Positions 1 to 9,365 of a stretch of DNA of 12,583 bases are shown in pieces (position 1 is the stretch's first letter; every line of letters starts with the position of its first letter). Position numbers and translations under genes: made by a program. The stretch is from JAFGHJ01 sp964418485 (GTDB lineage Bacteria; Hydrothermota; UBA3072). The notes under the pieces are model-generated. The model was not told the DNA's origin. It searched no databases and saw only the letters and a list, made by a program, of their open reading frames with translations. The DNA is taken from NCBI GenBank assembly GCA_964418485.1, contig CAYQMH010000063.1:1-12583 (forward strand), written 5' to 3'.

Positions 1-21
1 TTCTCGACTTGACTATTCTAC

Positions 22-27
22 TATAAT
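22..27 (+). promoter_or_regulatory. Candidate -10 box for the C25 peptidase gene
   Basis: A perfect TATAAT lies 15 nt before the ATG at 43. The matching -35 position would fall at or beyond the window edge, so it cannot be judged. Transcription would begin near 34, giving a leader of about 9 nt with no Shine-Dalgarno sequence. The surrounding DNA is very AT-rich, so a chance match is possible. Confidence 0.3.
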
Positions 28-42
28 AATTATTATTTCAAT

Positions 43-2325
43 ATGATATTAATTTTTTTAACCCTTAGTAGTTGGTTAAGTCTTCAATCAAACACTGCTA
101 AAAACGTTGATTTTGATGTATCCGGAAATAATTATGAAAATACAAGAATAGAATTTACTATTCCCGGTTTTTATCTGGATACGGTCTTAATTAATGATAA
201 AGAATATTCAAAGGTCAGTATACCCGGTGTTGTTAATGATATGAAAAAAGGTTATCCGCAGGTTCCTAGAATAGCTAAAAGCGTTATTATCCCAAATGAT
301 AAGAAAATGAAAGTCAGAATCATAGAGGAAGATGTTATAAGATTAGAAGCTCCGCCTATTATTCCATCTAAAGGTAATATTTTAAGGAGTGTTTCTCCGG
401 ATGCTGTTCCGTATACTTTTAGCGATTTTTATTCGTCGGGAGGTGTATTTCCGGGGGAGTTGGTATCTCTTTCGGAACCTTTTATTATCAGAGACTTTAG
501 AGGGATAACCGTTTATGTAAACCCGATACGTTATGATGCTCGAAATGGAGAACTTATTGTGCTTAGAAAATTAGTTGTAGAGATTTATTCCGAAGGGCTT
601 GCTTTATCAAATATCAAAAAGAGTTTAGATAAAGAGCCGAGTTCTGCGGCGTTTGCTAATTTGTATGAAGATTTTTTTGTTAATTATTCAGAAAGAAAGT
701 TAAGATATGATACGCTCGAGGAAAATGCTGACAGGATGATTATTATATGTGCTGATCAGTACGTTTCTGAAATGGATTCTTTTTTGATATGGAAAAGGAG
801 AAAAGGTATTCCAACCGATTTATATAGTTTATCGGTTGTAGGCAGTGATACTGCCTCGATTAGAAATTTTATTCAAAATCAGTATGATAATCTGGGTGTT
901 ACTTTTTGTCTCCTTGTCGGAGATGGGGATGAAATCCCGCCTGCTGCCGGTACTGTTGGCCTGGCAGCCGGGAGGGATGCGGATCCCGTTTACGCTTATA
1001 CCGATGGTGATGATTATTATCCTGATCTCTTTATTGGCCGGTTCTCATCGAATGGCGGATCTACGTATAATATAAGAAATCAGGTGATGCGCAGCATTAA
1101 ATACGAGAGAAATCCACAAGAGGGAGCAGATTGGTATCATAAAGGACTTATGGTTGCGAGTGCGGAAACGGATGATTACGATTCAATTATGGATAAACAG
1201 AGATGTGAGTGGTTAAAAGATACTTTATTATATGATATTCCTCCGCATTTCACTTATACTTCTATCGATTCAAGTTATGATCCCTGGGGTACTTCTTCTA
1301 ATATTTCCATTGCTATAAATTCAGGTGTTTCTATGATAAATTATATCGGACATGGAAGTTCATTTGGATGGGCAAGTGGGGGAGGTTTGAACTTAGGTGG
1401 TGTATATTCGCTCATTAATTATTGGAAGCTTCCTCACGTAATTTCCGTCGGATGTAATGTTGGAGATTTTAGATGGGGAACTTGTTTTTCCGAGGCGGCA
1501 TTGACTGCCGGTACACCGGAGGTCCCTGCGGGGTTTATTGTAACATATGCCTCGACCATAGTTCAGTCCTGGGTTCCTCCTTGTATAGGACAGGAGGGTG
1601 CTATTAACCTGCTTGCGCATTACGGTGCCAATACTGCCGGTGGTGTATATTTTAATGGTTCATGTTATATGATTGAGCAGTATTGGGGAGATACTTCCAC
1701 TTCCGATTTTGGTGTGGAAATCGCTCAGACATGGCATATTTTCGGTGATCCTTCTATCCAACTGCGAACAGACACCCCCCGGGAAATAGAAGTCAACAAA
1801 ATTATTAATAATTTTATTGATTATTTGGTCTGCGAAATAAATGTTTACGAAGAGAATCCGATAACTCTTGTTGAAAATGCTTTAGTAGCTGTTTATAACG
1901 TAGAAGACTCATTAATCACTTCAGGATATACAAATGCTTCAGGCAGTTATGAATTAATTCTTGATTCAGCTGATTTTAAGGGTAGTGAGTATGTTTATAT
2001 AACGGTAACTAATTTTAATTGTATACCTCGCATGGATTCAATTAATATTAATGATCCCATTATACCCGATTCTTATGATTTTGATATATCGACAGTAGTT
2101 GGTGATTTTCTAGAAGCAAATTACGACATTCCGCAGCAAATCAATGTTGAATTTATCGTTTATGATGTGCTGGGAAGAAGAGTCGTTTCCCAGTTAAGAA
2201 GCAGGAGTGCTGGGATTTTCACAGATTTTATAGATATGCGGGATTTCTCGGCGGGAGTTTATTTCTTTACGTTAAAAACTGGCAATAGGATGCTAACGCC
2301 TAAGAAATTTATCTTAATCCGGTAA
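43..2325 (+). CDS. Secreted gingipain-like C25 cysteine peptidase with C-terminal sorting domain
   Basis: A 760-residue exported protease of peptidase family C25. A hydrophobic signal segment (about residues 1-19) is followed by a propeptide-like region (about 20-215) and the catalytic domain (about 230-575). The catalytic domain contains the family's His in NYIGHGSS (His437) and Cys in ISVGCNVGDF (Cys471), and ends with the typical HIFGDPS. An Ig-like domain of the gingipain type follows (about 580-680; GYTNASGSY, VTVTNFNCIP-like). The last 70 or so residues are a T9SS/FlgD-type sorting domain (YDVLGRRV, SAGVYFF, terminal KKFILIR). It likely degrades protein outside the cell or at the surface; the substrate is unknown. 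An in-frame TGA at 10-12 with no other start codon after it fixes the ATG at 43, although no Shine-Dalgarno is visible. It converges on the beta-barrel gene with a 32-nt gap. Family assignment is firm; use of a type IX-like secretion system is inferred. Confidence 0.9.
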   Translation: MILIFLTLSSWLSLQSNTAKNVDFDVSGNNYENTRIEFTIPGFYLDTVLINDKEYSKVSIPGVVNDMKKGYPQVPRIAKSVIIPNDKKMKVRIIEEDVIRLEAPPIIPSKGNILRSVSPDAVPYTFSDFYSSGGVFPGELVSLSEPFIIRDFRGITVYVNPIRYDARNGELIVLRKLVVEIYSEGLALSNIKKSLDKEPSSAAFANLYEDFFVNYSERKLRYDTLEENADRMIIICADQYVSEMDSFLIWKRRKGIPTDLYSLSVVGSDTASIRNFIQNQYDNLGVTFCLLVGDGDEIPPAAGTVGLAAGRDADPVYAYTDGDDYYPDLFIGRFSSNGGSTYNIRNQVMRSIKYERNPQEGADWYHKGLMVASAETDDYDSIMDKQRCEWLKDTLLYDIPPHFTYTSIDSSYDPWGTSSNISIAINSGVSMINYIGHGSSFGWASGGGLNLGGVYSLINYWKLPHVISVGCNVGDFRWGTCFSEAALTAGTPEVPAGFIVTYASTIVQSWVPPCIGQEGAINLLAHYGANTAGGVYFNGSCYMIEQYWGDTSTSDFGVEIAQTWHIFGDPSIQLRTDTPREIEVNKIINNFIDYLVCEINVYEENPITLVENALVAVYNVEDSLITSGYTNASGSYELILDSADFKGSEYVYITVTNFNCIPRMDSININDPIIPDSYDFDISTVVGDFLEANYDIPQQINVEFIVYDVLGRRVVSQLRSRSAGIFTDFIDMRDFSAGVYFFTLKTGNRMLTPKKFILIR

Positions 2326-2357
2326 GATATAAAAATATTTAAATTTCGAGTAAAGTT

Positions 2358-3494
2358 TTAAAAGCAATAGTTTATTGTTAGGAATGTATGGTTGTGGTAT
2401 TCTGTGAGACTTTTTGGGAAGGGTGGGTCCATTTCTATGCCTTGCAGAATAGATGCATAGAATTTTTCCTTTAACTTTACTTCTAAACTTAAAACAGCTC
2501 TCGTTTCACTAGATTTATTACCGTCCAAGTTTCTCCAGGATTTCTGAAAACCTAAACCTAAGTTTACCGCATTCCACATATGCCGTTTGTAGAGTAGGGT
2601 TAATCCAATCCATTTTCTTCTATAGTCGAGCGTGTCATTTTTTATAAATTTCCAGTCAACAGGAAAGCCGATGTAAAAGTCATTTTTGGGAGAAAGTTTA
2701 ATTTTTATATAAGGTTCCGAAAAAAGTTTCTCTACGAGTGTCTTGTAATTCAGGGAATCTTCAGAAAGATGTGTGAAGGAGGAATCAGTTTGAGTATATT
2801 CCAATCGAATTCCTCCGGAAATTTTGGTGAAGAAGCGGTAATAAATAATAGAAGTTAAGCCCATACTTCCATATTTTTCTTTCGCTATTGTTTGATCATA
2901 TTCTAAGAAATTTTTAGTTCCCTGTATTTTTTTAGAGTAACTGTAGAATAAATCAGCCTGAGTATTACTAATATTGCCCTTTAGCTCTAAGGTTATTGGA
3001 AACCGGCTGAAAGGATCTTTATAGATTAGTCCTCCTTGTTTTGAGATTAAGTAGTTATGATCAAATTCGTGTATAATTATATTCAGGAAATGATTATCTT
3101 TAGTATTTTTCCAGTAACCTATCCCGAAACCCAGATAGTCTTTGTTTTTGAAATACGTTGGAGATATAAATAAAGAAAAGGATAGCGGCAATCTGTCTTT
3201 TTCCATTGGTACCCAACGTAACTTAAATAAATGCTCTTCACTGTTTACATCATAATCTTCTTCTTTGTAAAGATTGTATTCCAGGACTAATCTCGAGAAT
3301 AAAGGCATCCAGATTTTTGTTTTGTACTTTTGATTCCATCTTTCTAAATCTAAGCACCCCTGCGTTGTTTGAAATCCGTTTTTGCTGTAAATAAACTTGA
3401 ATTCTTCTTCTATCGGTATAAGAGAAAAACTTTTATCCATCAAGTAAAGAGTGTTATTATCACCTAAAAGGGACAGCAAAAATAATAATATCAT
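2358..3494 (-). CDS. Predicted outer-membrane beta-barrel protein, family not recognised
   Basis: A 378-residue protein of unknown function. It starts with a short hydrophobic segment lacking the usual positive charges (MILLFLLSLLG). The rest is a run of amphipathic strands alternating aromatic and polar residues (for example LGFGIGYWKN, LTSIIYYRFF, GGIRLEYTQT, IGLTLLYKRH, LGLGFQKSW). It ends in TINYCF, and a C-terminal aromatic residue is typical of outer-membrane barrels. No catalytic motif or T9SS-type tail is visible. The ATG overlaps the nadC stop as ATGA, so translation is probably coupled. An in-frame TAA nine codons upstream, with no other start codon between, fixes the start. It is the last gene of the uvrB-nadC operon, and that position gives no functional clue. 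Barrel and membrane location are inferred from sequence pattern; the substrate or role is unknown. Confidence 0.65.
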   Translation of the reverse strand: MILLFLLSLLGDNNTLYLMDKSFSLIPIEEEFKFIYSKNGFQTTQGCLDLERWNQKYKTKIWMPLFSRLVLEYNLYKEEDYDVNSEEHLFKLRWVPMEKDRLPLSFSLFISPTYFKNKDYLGFGIGYWKNTKDNHFLNIIIHEFDHNYLISKQGGLIYKDPFSRFPITLELKGNISNTQADLFYSYSKKIQGTKNFLEYDQTIAKEKYGSMGLTSIIYYRFFTKISGGIRLEYTQTDSSFTHLSEDSLNYKTLVEKLFSEPYIKIKLSPKNDFYIGFPVDWKFIKNDTLDYRRKWIGLTLLYKRHMWNAVNLGLGFQKSWRNLDGNKSSETRAVLSLEVKLKEKFYASILQGIEMDPPFPKSLTEYHNHTFLTINYCF

Positions 3495-4229
3495 TTTAAC
3501 AAAAGAGAAAGATCTGTTGATTTATAGGAGTGAGTTAAAGCTCCGACTGAAATGTGGTCGACCCCTGTTTGTGCTATTATTTTAACATTTTTAAGAGTTA
3601 CATTTCCTGAGTACTCAAGTATTATGTTCTTATCCTTTGCCAGGGCTACTACTTTTTTCAAGTCTTTGATGTGCATATTATCAAGCAGTAGATGTTTTGC
3701 TCCGTATTTTATAGCTTCTTTAATTTCCTTAAGATTTCTTACTTCAATTTCGCCTTCAATTATTGAAAGAGCTTTTTTGATTCCGCCTGCTATTTTTATA
3801 TGGTTTTCTTTTATTAAAACCCTATCATAAAGTCCCATTCTGTGGTTGGTTCCTCCTCCAATTCGGACAGCGTATTTTTCCAGATATCTTAAAGTTGGAG
3901 TGGTTTTTCTTGTGTCGAATATTGAAGCTTTGCTGCCCTTTATTTCATCTACGAATTTTCTTGTATATGTGGAAATTCCGCTTAACCTCTGGATAAAGTT
4001 TAGAACAACTCTTTCTCCTTTTAGTATTGCTTGTGTGTTTCCTCTAATATGAATTATTTCTTGAGGCTTTAACCAGACACCTTCCTTTACGAGTATTTCA
4101 GTTTTTACATCGCCCAATTCACCAAATGTCCATTTTGCGATCTCAAGACCCGAAAGGACGGCTTTTTCTTTTGTCTTAATTATTCCAAATGAATTATGTT
4201 TTTCAGGTATTATACTTTCTGAAGTTAAA

Positions 4230-6284
<2,055 letters not shown>

Positions 6285-6334
6285 ATGTGAAGAATAAAGG
6301 AGATTTAACTTTTCCGCAAGGACTGCTATAGAAA

Positions 6335-6397
6335 TTTTAACCACAGAGGACACAGAGAAAGAAGAAACACACAGAGAACACAAAGGAACAACAAAGA
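6335..6397. repeat. ACCACAGAG/CACAGAG intergenic repeat, copy A
   Basis: Reads TTTTAACCACAGAGGACACA followed by further CACAGAG, CACACAGAGAACAC and ACAAAGG units. This is the degenerate purine/CA-rich repeat seen in the spacers of many uncultured bacterial genomes, whose spurious translation gives NHRE-like peptides. The same vocabulary recurs at 7171-7292 and 8750-8811. Confidence 0.75.
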
Positions 6398-6500
6398 ATA
6401 TACTTTGTTTTTAATACCACACGCATCCCCCAAAAGAAGAAACAACAAATTGCACTAATAACACAAGTATTTTTTAGTTTATTTAGGTGCGGCAAGGTAG

Positions 6501-6540
6501 CATTTTGCATTTTTATCTGTCATTTTGCTTTTTAATATTT
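6501..6540. repeat. Imperfect tandem duplication of a 20-bp unit
   Basis: Two adjacent 20-mers beginning CATTTTGC match at 16 of 20 positions (6501-6520 and 6521-6540). The sequence is T-rich and non-coding. Function unknown; may be simple low-complexity DNA. Confidence 0.5.
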
Positions 6541-6590
6541 AATTGTATTTTTGGGGTGGCGAAGAATTTTGTCTTGTATATAATACATTA

Positions 6591-6596
6591 AAGGAG
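6591..6596 (+). promoter_or_regulatory. Shine-Dalgarno of the UPF0316 gene
   Basis: AAGGAG lies nine bases before the ATG at 6606. It supports that start over an in-frame upstream start about 63 nt earlier. Confidence 0.75.
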
Positions 6597-6605
6597 TTTT
6601 TTAAA

Positions 6606-7154
6606 ATGGAAGGAAGTTCTTTTTTTGATACGTGGATTTTTTTATGGGTAATATTGCCTCTTTTGATATTCTGTTCGAGAGCAATTGATGTATCTCTGGG
6701 TACCATACGTATAATCTTTGTTTCAAAGGGACAGCGTTTTTTGGCTTCGCTATTAGGTTTTTTTGAAATTCTTGTCTGGATTATTGCTATTACCAAGATT
6801 ATGCAGAATATAACGAATTTCTTTTATTATATAGTTTATGCAGGGGGATTTGCTGCCGGTATTTATTTTGGTATACTTATTGAAGAGAAGCTTGCCCTTG
6901 GGTTGGTTAGTATTCATGTTTTTACAGCAAAGGGCGCGAGTGAACTGCTTAAAAGACTCAGGGACAATAATTATGGAGTAACCAGCAGAATTGCTCGTGG
7001 TGAGACAGGGAAAATAGATGAATTATTTACCGTGGTTAACAGGAAAAACCTTTCGTCTGTTTTGAAAATCCTGAGGGAATATGATAAAGATGCTTTTATT
7101 TCAGTTGAGGATGTGAGACTGGTTAGGGGAGGAATTTTCCCTCATAGATGTTGA
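6606..7154 (+). CDS. UPF0316 / DUF2179 family membrane protein
   Basis: A 182-residue integral membrane protein of the UPF0316 family (DUF5698 plus DUF2179; B. subtilis YebE-like). Three hydrophobic segments are visible at about 10-25, 45-65 and 73-95, with the family signature SLGTIRIIFVSKGQRFLASL between the first two. The C-terminal third (about 105-175) is a soluble alpha/beta domain of the DUF2179 type (VFTAKGASELLKRLRDNNYGVT, RGETGKIDELFTVVNRKNL). DUF2179 is also found in YitT-type proteins. The biochemical role of the family is not established. The start is set by AAGGAG at 6591-6596. It stands alone, divergent from uvrB and convergent with the malic enzyme gene. Family assignment is confident; function is unknown. 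Confidence 0.88.
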   Translation: MEGSSFFDTWIFLWVILPLLIFCSRAIDVSLGTIRIIFVSKGQRFLASLLGFFEILVWIIAITKIMQNITNFFYYIVYAGGFAAGIYFGILIEEKLALGLVSIHVFTAKGASELLKRLRDNNYGVTSRIARGETGKIDELFTVVNRKNLSSVLKILREYDKDAFISVEDVRLVRGGIFPHRC

Positions 7155-7170
7155 AACATAGATAAAAATA

Positions 7171-7292
7171 ATCTCACACAGAGCCACGGAGAGCACAGAG
7201 AAAAAGTAATTATTTAAACCACTAAACACACTAAATACACGAAACCCCACCACACCAATTGATTTTTTATTATTGACAGAGAACACACGAAA
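7171..7292. repeat. CACAGAG-type intergenic repeat, copy B (composite)
   Basis: Three sub-blocks of the same vocabulary as copy A. 7171-7205 reads CACACAGAGCCACGGAGAGC then ACAGAGAAAAA. 7212-7245 holds AAACCACTAAACACACTAAA. 7274-7292 holds GACAGAGAACACACGAAAT. It begins 17 nt after the UPF0316 stop codon. Confidence 0.7.
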
Positions 7293-7308
7293 TTTTTTAC
7301 TGTTTTTA

Positions 7309-7356
7309 CTATTCAACTATTCAACAATTTAACCATTTAACCATTCAACTATTTAA
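7309..7356. repeat. Six-copy 8-bp tandem array, consensus C(T/C/A)ATT(C/T)AA
   Basis: Six uninterrupted 8-mers in exact register: CTATTCAA, CTATTCAA, CAATTTAA, CCATTTAA, CCATTCAA, CTATTTAA. Only the second and sixth positions vary. It sits just past the malic enzyme stop codon. The function is unknown; it could be slippage-prone filler or a protein-binding array. Confidence 0.8.
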
Positions 7357-7370
7357 CCGATCCGAAGGAT

Positions 7371-8729
7371 CTAAAGTGGTGGTTTTTTTATCAGGCCTTC
7401 CTTAATTTGCAGTTCCGTTTGTTTTCTTGAATTCCCGATTAATTCTTCCGCGCTTTTTCGTAGTTCCTTTTCACTTAGAATTATTCTGGCGATTCCCTGT
7501 TCGATTGCTTTAAGTCCGACTGAGACCGCTTCGTTTATAAAGACTTCCCATTCATCCATTGTGGGAACTATATAGTCTTCTCGTAGTCCTTTTTCTTCAG
7601 CAGTTTTCGCAACCGAATAGGCGGCTGCTATTGTCATTTCATCTGTTATAGTTTTCGCGTTCACATCGAGTGTTCCTCTGAATATGCCGGGAAAACCGAG
7701 AGAATTGTTTATCTGGTTTTCGAAGTCCGAACGTCCGGTCCCAACTATTCTTGCTCCCGCTTCTTTTGCTTCCCATGGCCAAATTTCCGGAACCGGATTT
7801 GCTACGGCGAAAACTATCGCGTTTTTATTCATTTCTGAAATCCATTCTTTTTTTATTGTTCCCGGTTCAGATTTTGCAGCTGCTACCATAACGTCGGTGC
7901 CTTTGATTGCTTCTTCCGTATTTCCTTTTTTGTCTTCTCCGTTTGTCCTGCAGGCAAGGTCCCATTTGTAGGGATTGTGTTCCTTGTTTTCTTCCAAATC
8001 TTCTCTTCCTTTATGCAGAATTCCTTTACTGTCTGTTACTACAACATTTTTTTCTGCCGCCCCGGCTTTGAATAATATTCTGCAGAGTGCCACATTCGCG
8101 GCACCCGCACCAATAATCGAAAATTTTGCTTTATCGACGTCTTTTCCTACGAGTTTTAAAGCATTAATAATACCTGCAAGTTCTATTGAGGCTGTTCCCT
8201 GCTGGTCGTCATGCCAGACGGGGATATCCAGTTCTTCTCTAAGCCGGTCAAGAATGTAAAAACATTTCGGATTTTCTATATCTTCGAGATTTATTCCGCC
8301 GAAAGCGGGCGCAATTATTTTAACTGTATCGATGAATTTTTCAGGGTCTTTTGTATCGAGAACGATAGGAAAAGCGCTTACACCGCCAAGGTATTTGAAT
8401 AATAGCGCTTTACCTTCCATAACCGGTAGGCTTGCAAGAGGACCTATGTCACCTAGTCCGAGAACTCTCGAACCGTCGGATATTATTGCGACATTGTTCC
8501 ACTTATTTGTGAATTTGTAAGCAAGAGAGGGGTCTTTATTTATCATTCTGCACGGTTCCGCGACTCCCGGTGTGTACCATATACTAAAATCATCCATGCT
8601 TGTTACAGAGCATTTTAAAGAACTCTCGATTTTACCCCGGTAGTATTCATGCCATTTTGGGGCTATCTTTTGAGGTTCTTCGGCTTTCTTAATTAGTTTT
8701 TTTATGTCTTGATTCTTGTTTTCATGCAT
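7371..8729 (-). CDS. NAD(P)-dependent malic enzyme (malate to pyruvate + CO2)
   Basis: Oxidative decarboxylation of malate to pyruvate, with NAD or NADP as acceptor. At 452 residues it is the short prokaryotic form without the phosphotransacetylase-like C-terminal domain of MaeB. Visible motifs: YTPGVAEPC (52-60) with the catalytic Tyr52, SDGSRVLGLGDIG (84-96), MEGKA (104-108) with the catalytic Lys107, NLEDIE (147-152) and HDDQQGTA (173-180) for the divalent metal, Rossmann GAGAAN (207-212), VANPVPEIWP (309-318) and TGRSDFENQINNSLGFPG (331-348). The usual Pro of TGRSDxPNQ is Glu336 here, a small deviation. Cofactor choice cannot be read safely. It starts at an ATG with a weak AAAGGA ahead. 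It follows the fumarase genes after a 78-nt repeat-bearing spacer, so it is probably co-transcribed and uses the malate they form. Confidence 0.95.
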   Translation of the reverse strand: MHENKNQDIKKLIKKAEEPQKIAPKWHEYYRGKIESSLKCSVTSMDDFSIWYTPGVAEPCRMINKDPSLAYKFTNKWNNVAIISDGSRVLGLGDIGPLASLPVMEGKALLFKYLGGVSAFPIVLDTKDPEKFIDTVKIIAPAFGGINLEDIENPKCFYILDRLREELDIPVWHDDQQGTASIELAGIINALKLVGKDVDKAKFSIIGAGAANVALCRILFKAGAAEKNVVVTDSKGILHKGREDLEENKEHNPYKWDLACRTNGEDKKGNTEEAIKGTDVMVAAAKSEPGTIKKEWISEMNKNAIVFAVANPVPEIWPWEAKEAGARIVGTGRSDFENQINNSLGFPGIFRGTLDVNAKTITDEMTIAAAYSVAKTAEEKGLREDYIVPTMDEWEVFINEAVSVGLKAIEQGIARIILSEKELRKSAEELIGNSRKQTELQIKEGLIKKPPL

Positions 8730-8749
8730 TTTTTTCCTTTTTATTTTTC

Positions 8750-8811
8750 GCTGTGTTCTCAGTGTATTTTTTTTAATTACAATTAAATTCTCTGTGTTCT
8801 TTGTGGTTCAT
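8750..8811. repeat. ACCACAGAG-type intergenic repeat, copy C
   Basis: Read on the minus strand, ACCACAAAGAACACAGAGAA begins inside the fumarase beta stop codon (TGA at 8808-8810). A second block with CACTGAGAACACAGCG ends just before the malic enzyme ribosome-binding site. The two blocks are separated by an AT-rich 7-bp inverted repeat (8772-8787). It has the same vocabulary as copies A and B, in the opposite orientation, and fills the spacer between two genes of one operon. Confidence 0.7.
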
Positions 8812-9365
8812 GGTTTCTTTTTTTCGTAAAGACTATTTCCCTTCGCGTCCATTGTTACAATGAGAGGTCCGAAATTATCAACTTCTAGTATCCATGTGGC
8901 TTCCGGAATTCCCAGTTCTTTGAGGAAATAAACATTCTCTACTTTTTTTATAGCTTTTGCAGCGAGAGCACCGGCTCCACCGGTAAAATGTGTATATATT
9001 GCCCTTGATTTCTTTAGCGCTTTTAGAGTTTTTTTTCCCATACCGCCTTTACCGATTATCATTTTTATACCAAAAGATGATATAAATTCGCTTTCAAAAC
9101 TTTCCATTCTCACAGAAGTTGTTGGTCCCGCCGATACTACAATCCATTTATTTTTTTCTTTTTTAACAACGGGTCCGCAGTGAAAAAGCGCCATTTCTTC
9201 TGCGACAAAAGGGATTTCTTTAGATTTCTTTTTTATTTCGAGCATTTTCTTATGTGCCTGGTCTCTCGCGGTGAAAATTTTACCGCTTAAAAAAATTATG
9301 TCTCCTACTGACAGTTTTTTTATATCTTTCTCTGATAGAGGTGTGTGCAGATGTATCTCTTTCAT
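8808..9365 (-). CDS. Class I fumarate hydratase, beta subunit
   Basis: Small (swivelling) subunit of a two-subunit class I fumarase / L-tartrate dehydratase-type hydro-lyase. With the alpha subunit it adds water to fumarate to give malate. At 185 residues it matches the usual beta subunit. Motifs: LSVGDIIFLSGKIFTARDQAHK (18-39), ALFHCGPV (59-66), SAGPTTSVRM (78-87), GKGGMG (105-110), HFTGGAGALAAK (126-137) and a terminal EVDNFGPLIVTMDAKGNS (161-178). These match the family order, including the SGxxxTARDxAH loop that binds substrate. The ATG immediately follows the alpha stop codon (TAA then ATG, no gap), which indicates coupled translation; no separate Shine-Dalgarno is evident. Its stop codon overlaps a repeat. 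Tartrate dehydratase cannot be excluded from sequence alone, but the malic enzyme neighbour favours fumarase. Confidence 0.93.
   Translation of the reverse strand: MKEIHLHTPLSEKDIKKLSVGDIIFLSGKIFTARDQAHKKMLEIKKKSKEIPFVAEEMALFHCGPVVKKEKNKWIVVSAGPTTSVRMESFESEFISSFGIKMIIGKGGMGKKTLKALKKSRAIYTHFTGGAGALAAKAIKKVENVYFLKELGIPEATWILEVDNFGPLIVTMDAKGNSLYEKKKP

Larger units (their letters stand above)
6285..6605. other. Divergent uvrB / UPF0316 intergenic region
   Basis: A 321-nt gene-free stretch between oppositely transcribed genes. It contains a CACAGAG-type repeat (6335-6397), a 20-bp imperfect tandem pair (6501-6540) and the ribosome-binding site of the downstream gene. Short reading frames across it are low-complexity translations of the repeat. 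No RNA gene or convincing sigma-70 promoter is visible. A TATAAT at 6579-6584 lacks a good -35. Confidence 0.6.
7155..7370. other. Repeat-filled convergent intergenic region
   Basis: 216 nt between two converging genes. Almost all of it is repetitive: CACAGAG-type fragments (7171-7292), then a six-unit 8-bp tandem array (7309-7356). A 5-bp inverted repeat with a three-base loop (7359-7371) touches the malic enzyme stop codon but has no T-run after it. No gene is visible. Confidence 0.7.

Noticed and set aside
2326..2357. Bidirectional terminator between the converging C25 and barrel genes
   Set aside because: The 32-nt spacer is AT-rich but shows no stem longer than a few A/T pairs.
6285..6383. 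N-terminal extension of UvrB by 33 codons
   Set aside because: It reads through the CACAGAG repeat, resembles no UvrB N-terminus, and MENNFKLISDYKPTGDQPEAI is the expected family start.
6579..6584. TATAAT as promoter of the UPF0316 gene
   Set aside because: No acceptable -35 at 16-18 bp, and transcription would begin on the Shine-Dalgarno itself. Expected by chance in AT-rich DNA.
7309..7356. CRISPR array or plasmid-type iterons
   Set aside because: Eight-bp units with no spacers rule out CRISPR. No replication gene, DnaA box cluster or cas gene is nearby.
7359..7371. GATCC/GGATC hairpin as malic enzyme terminator
   Set aside because: Only five pairs with a three-base loop, overlapping the stop codon, with no T-run after it on the minus strand.
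8772..8787. 7-bp AT inverted repeat between fumarase beta and malic enzyme
   Set aside because: It is all A/T pairs with a two-base loop, so it is too weak and too likely by chance to call a terminator or operator.
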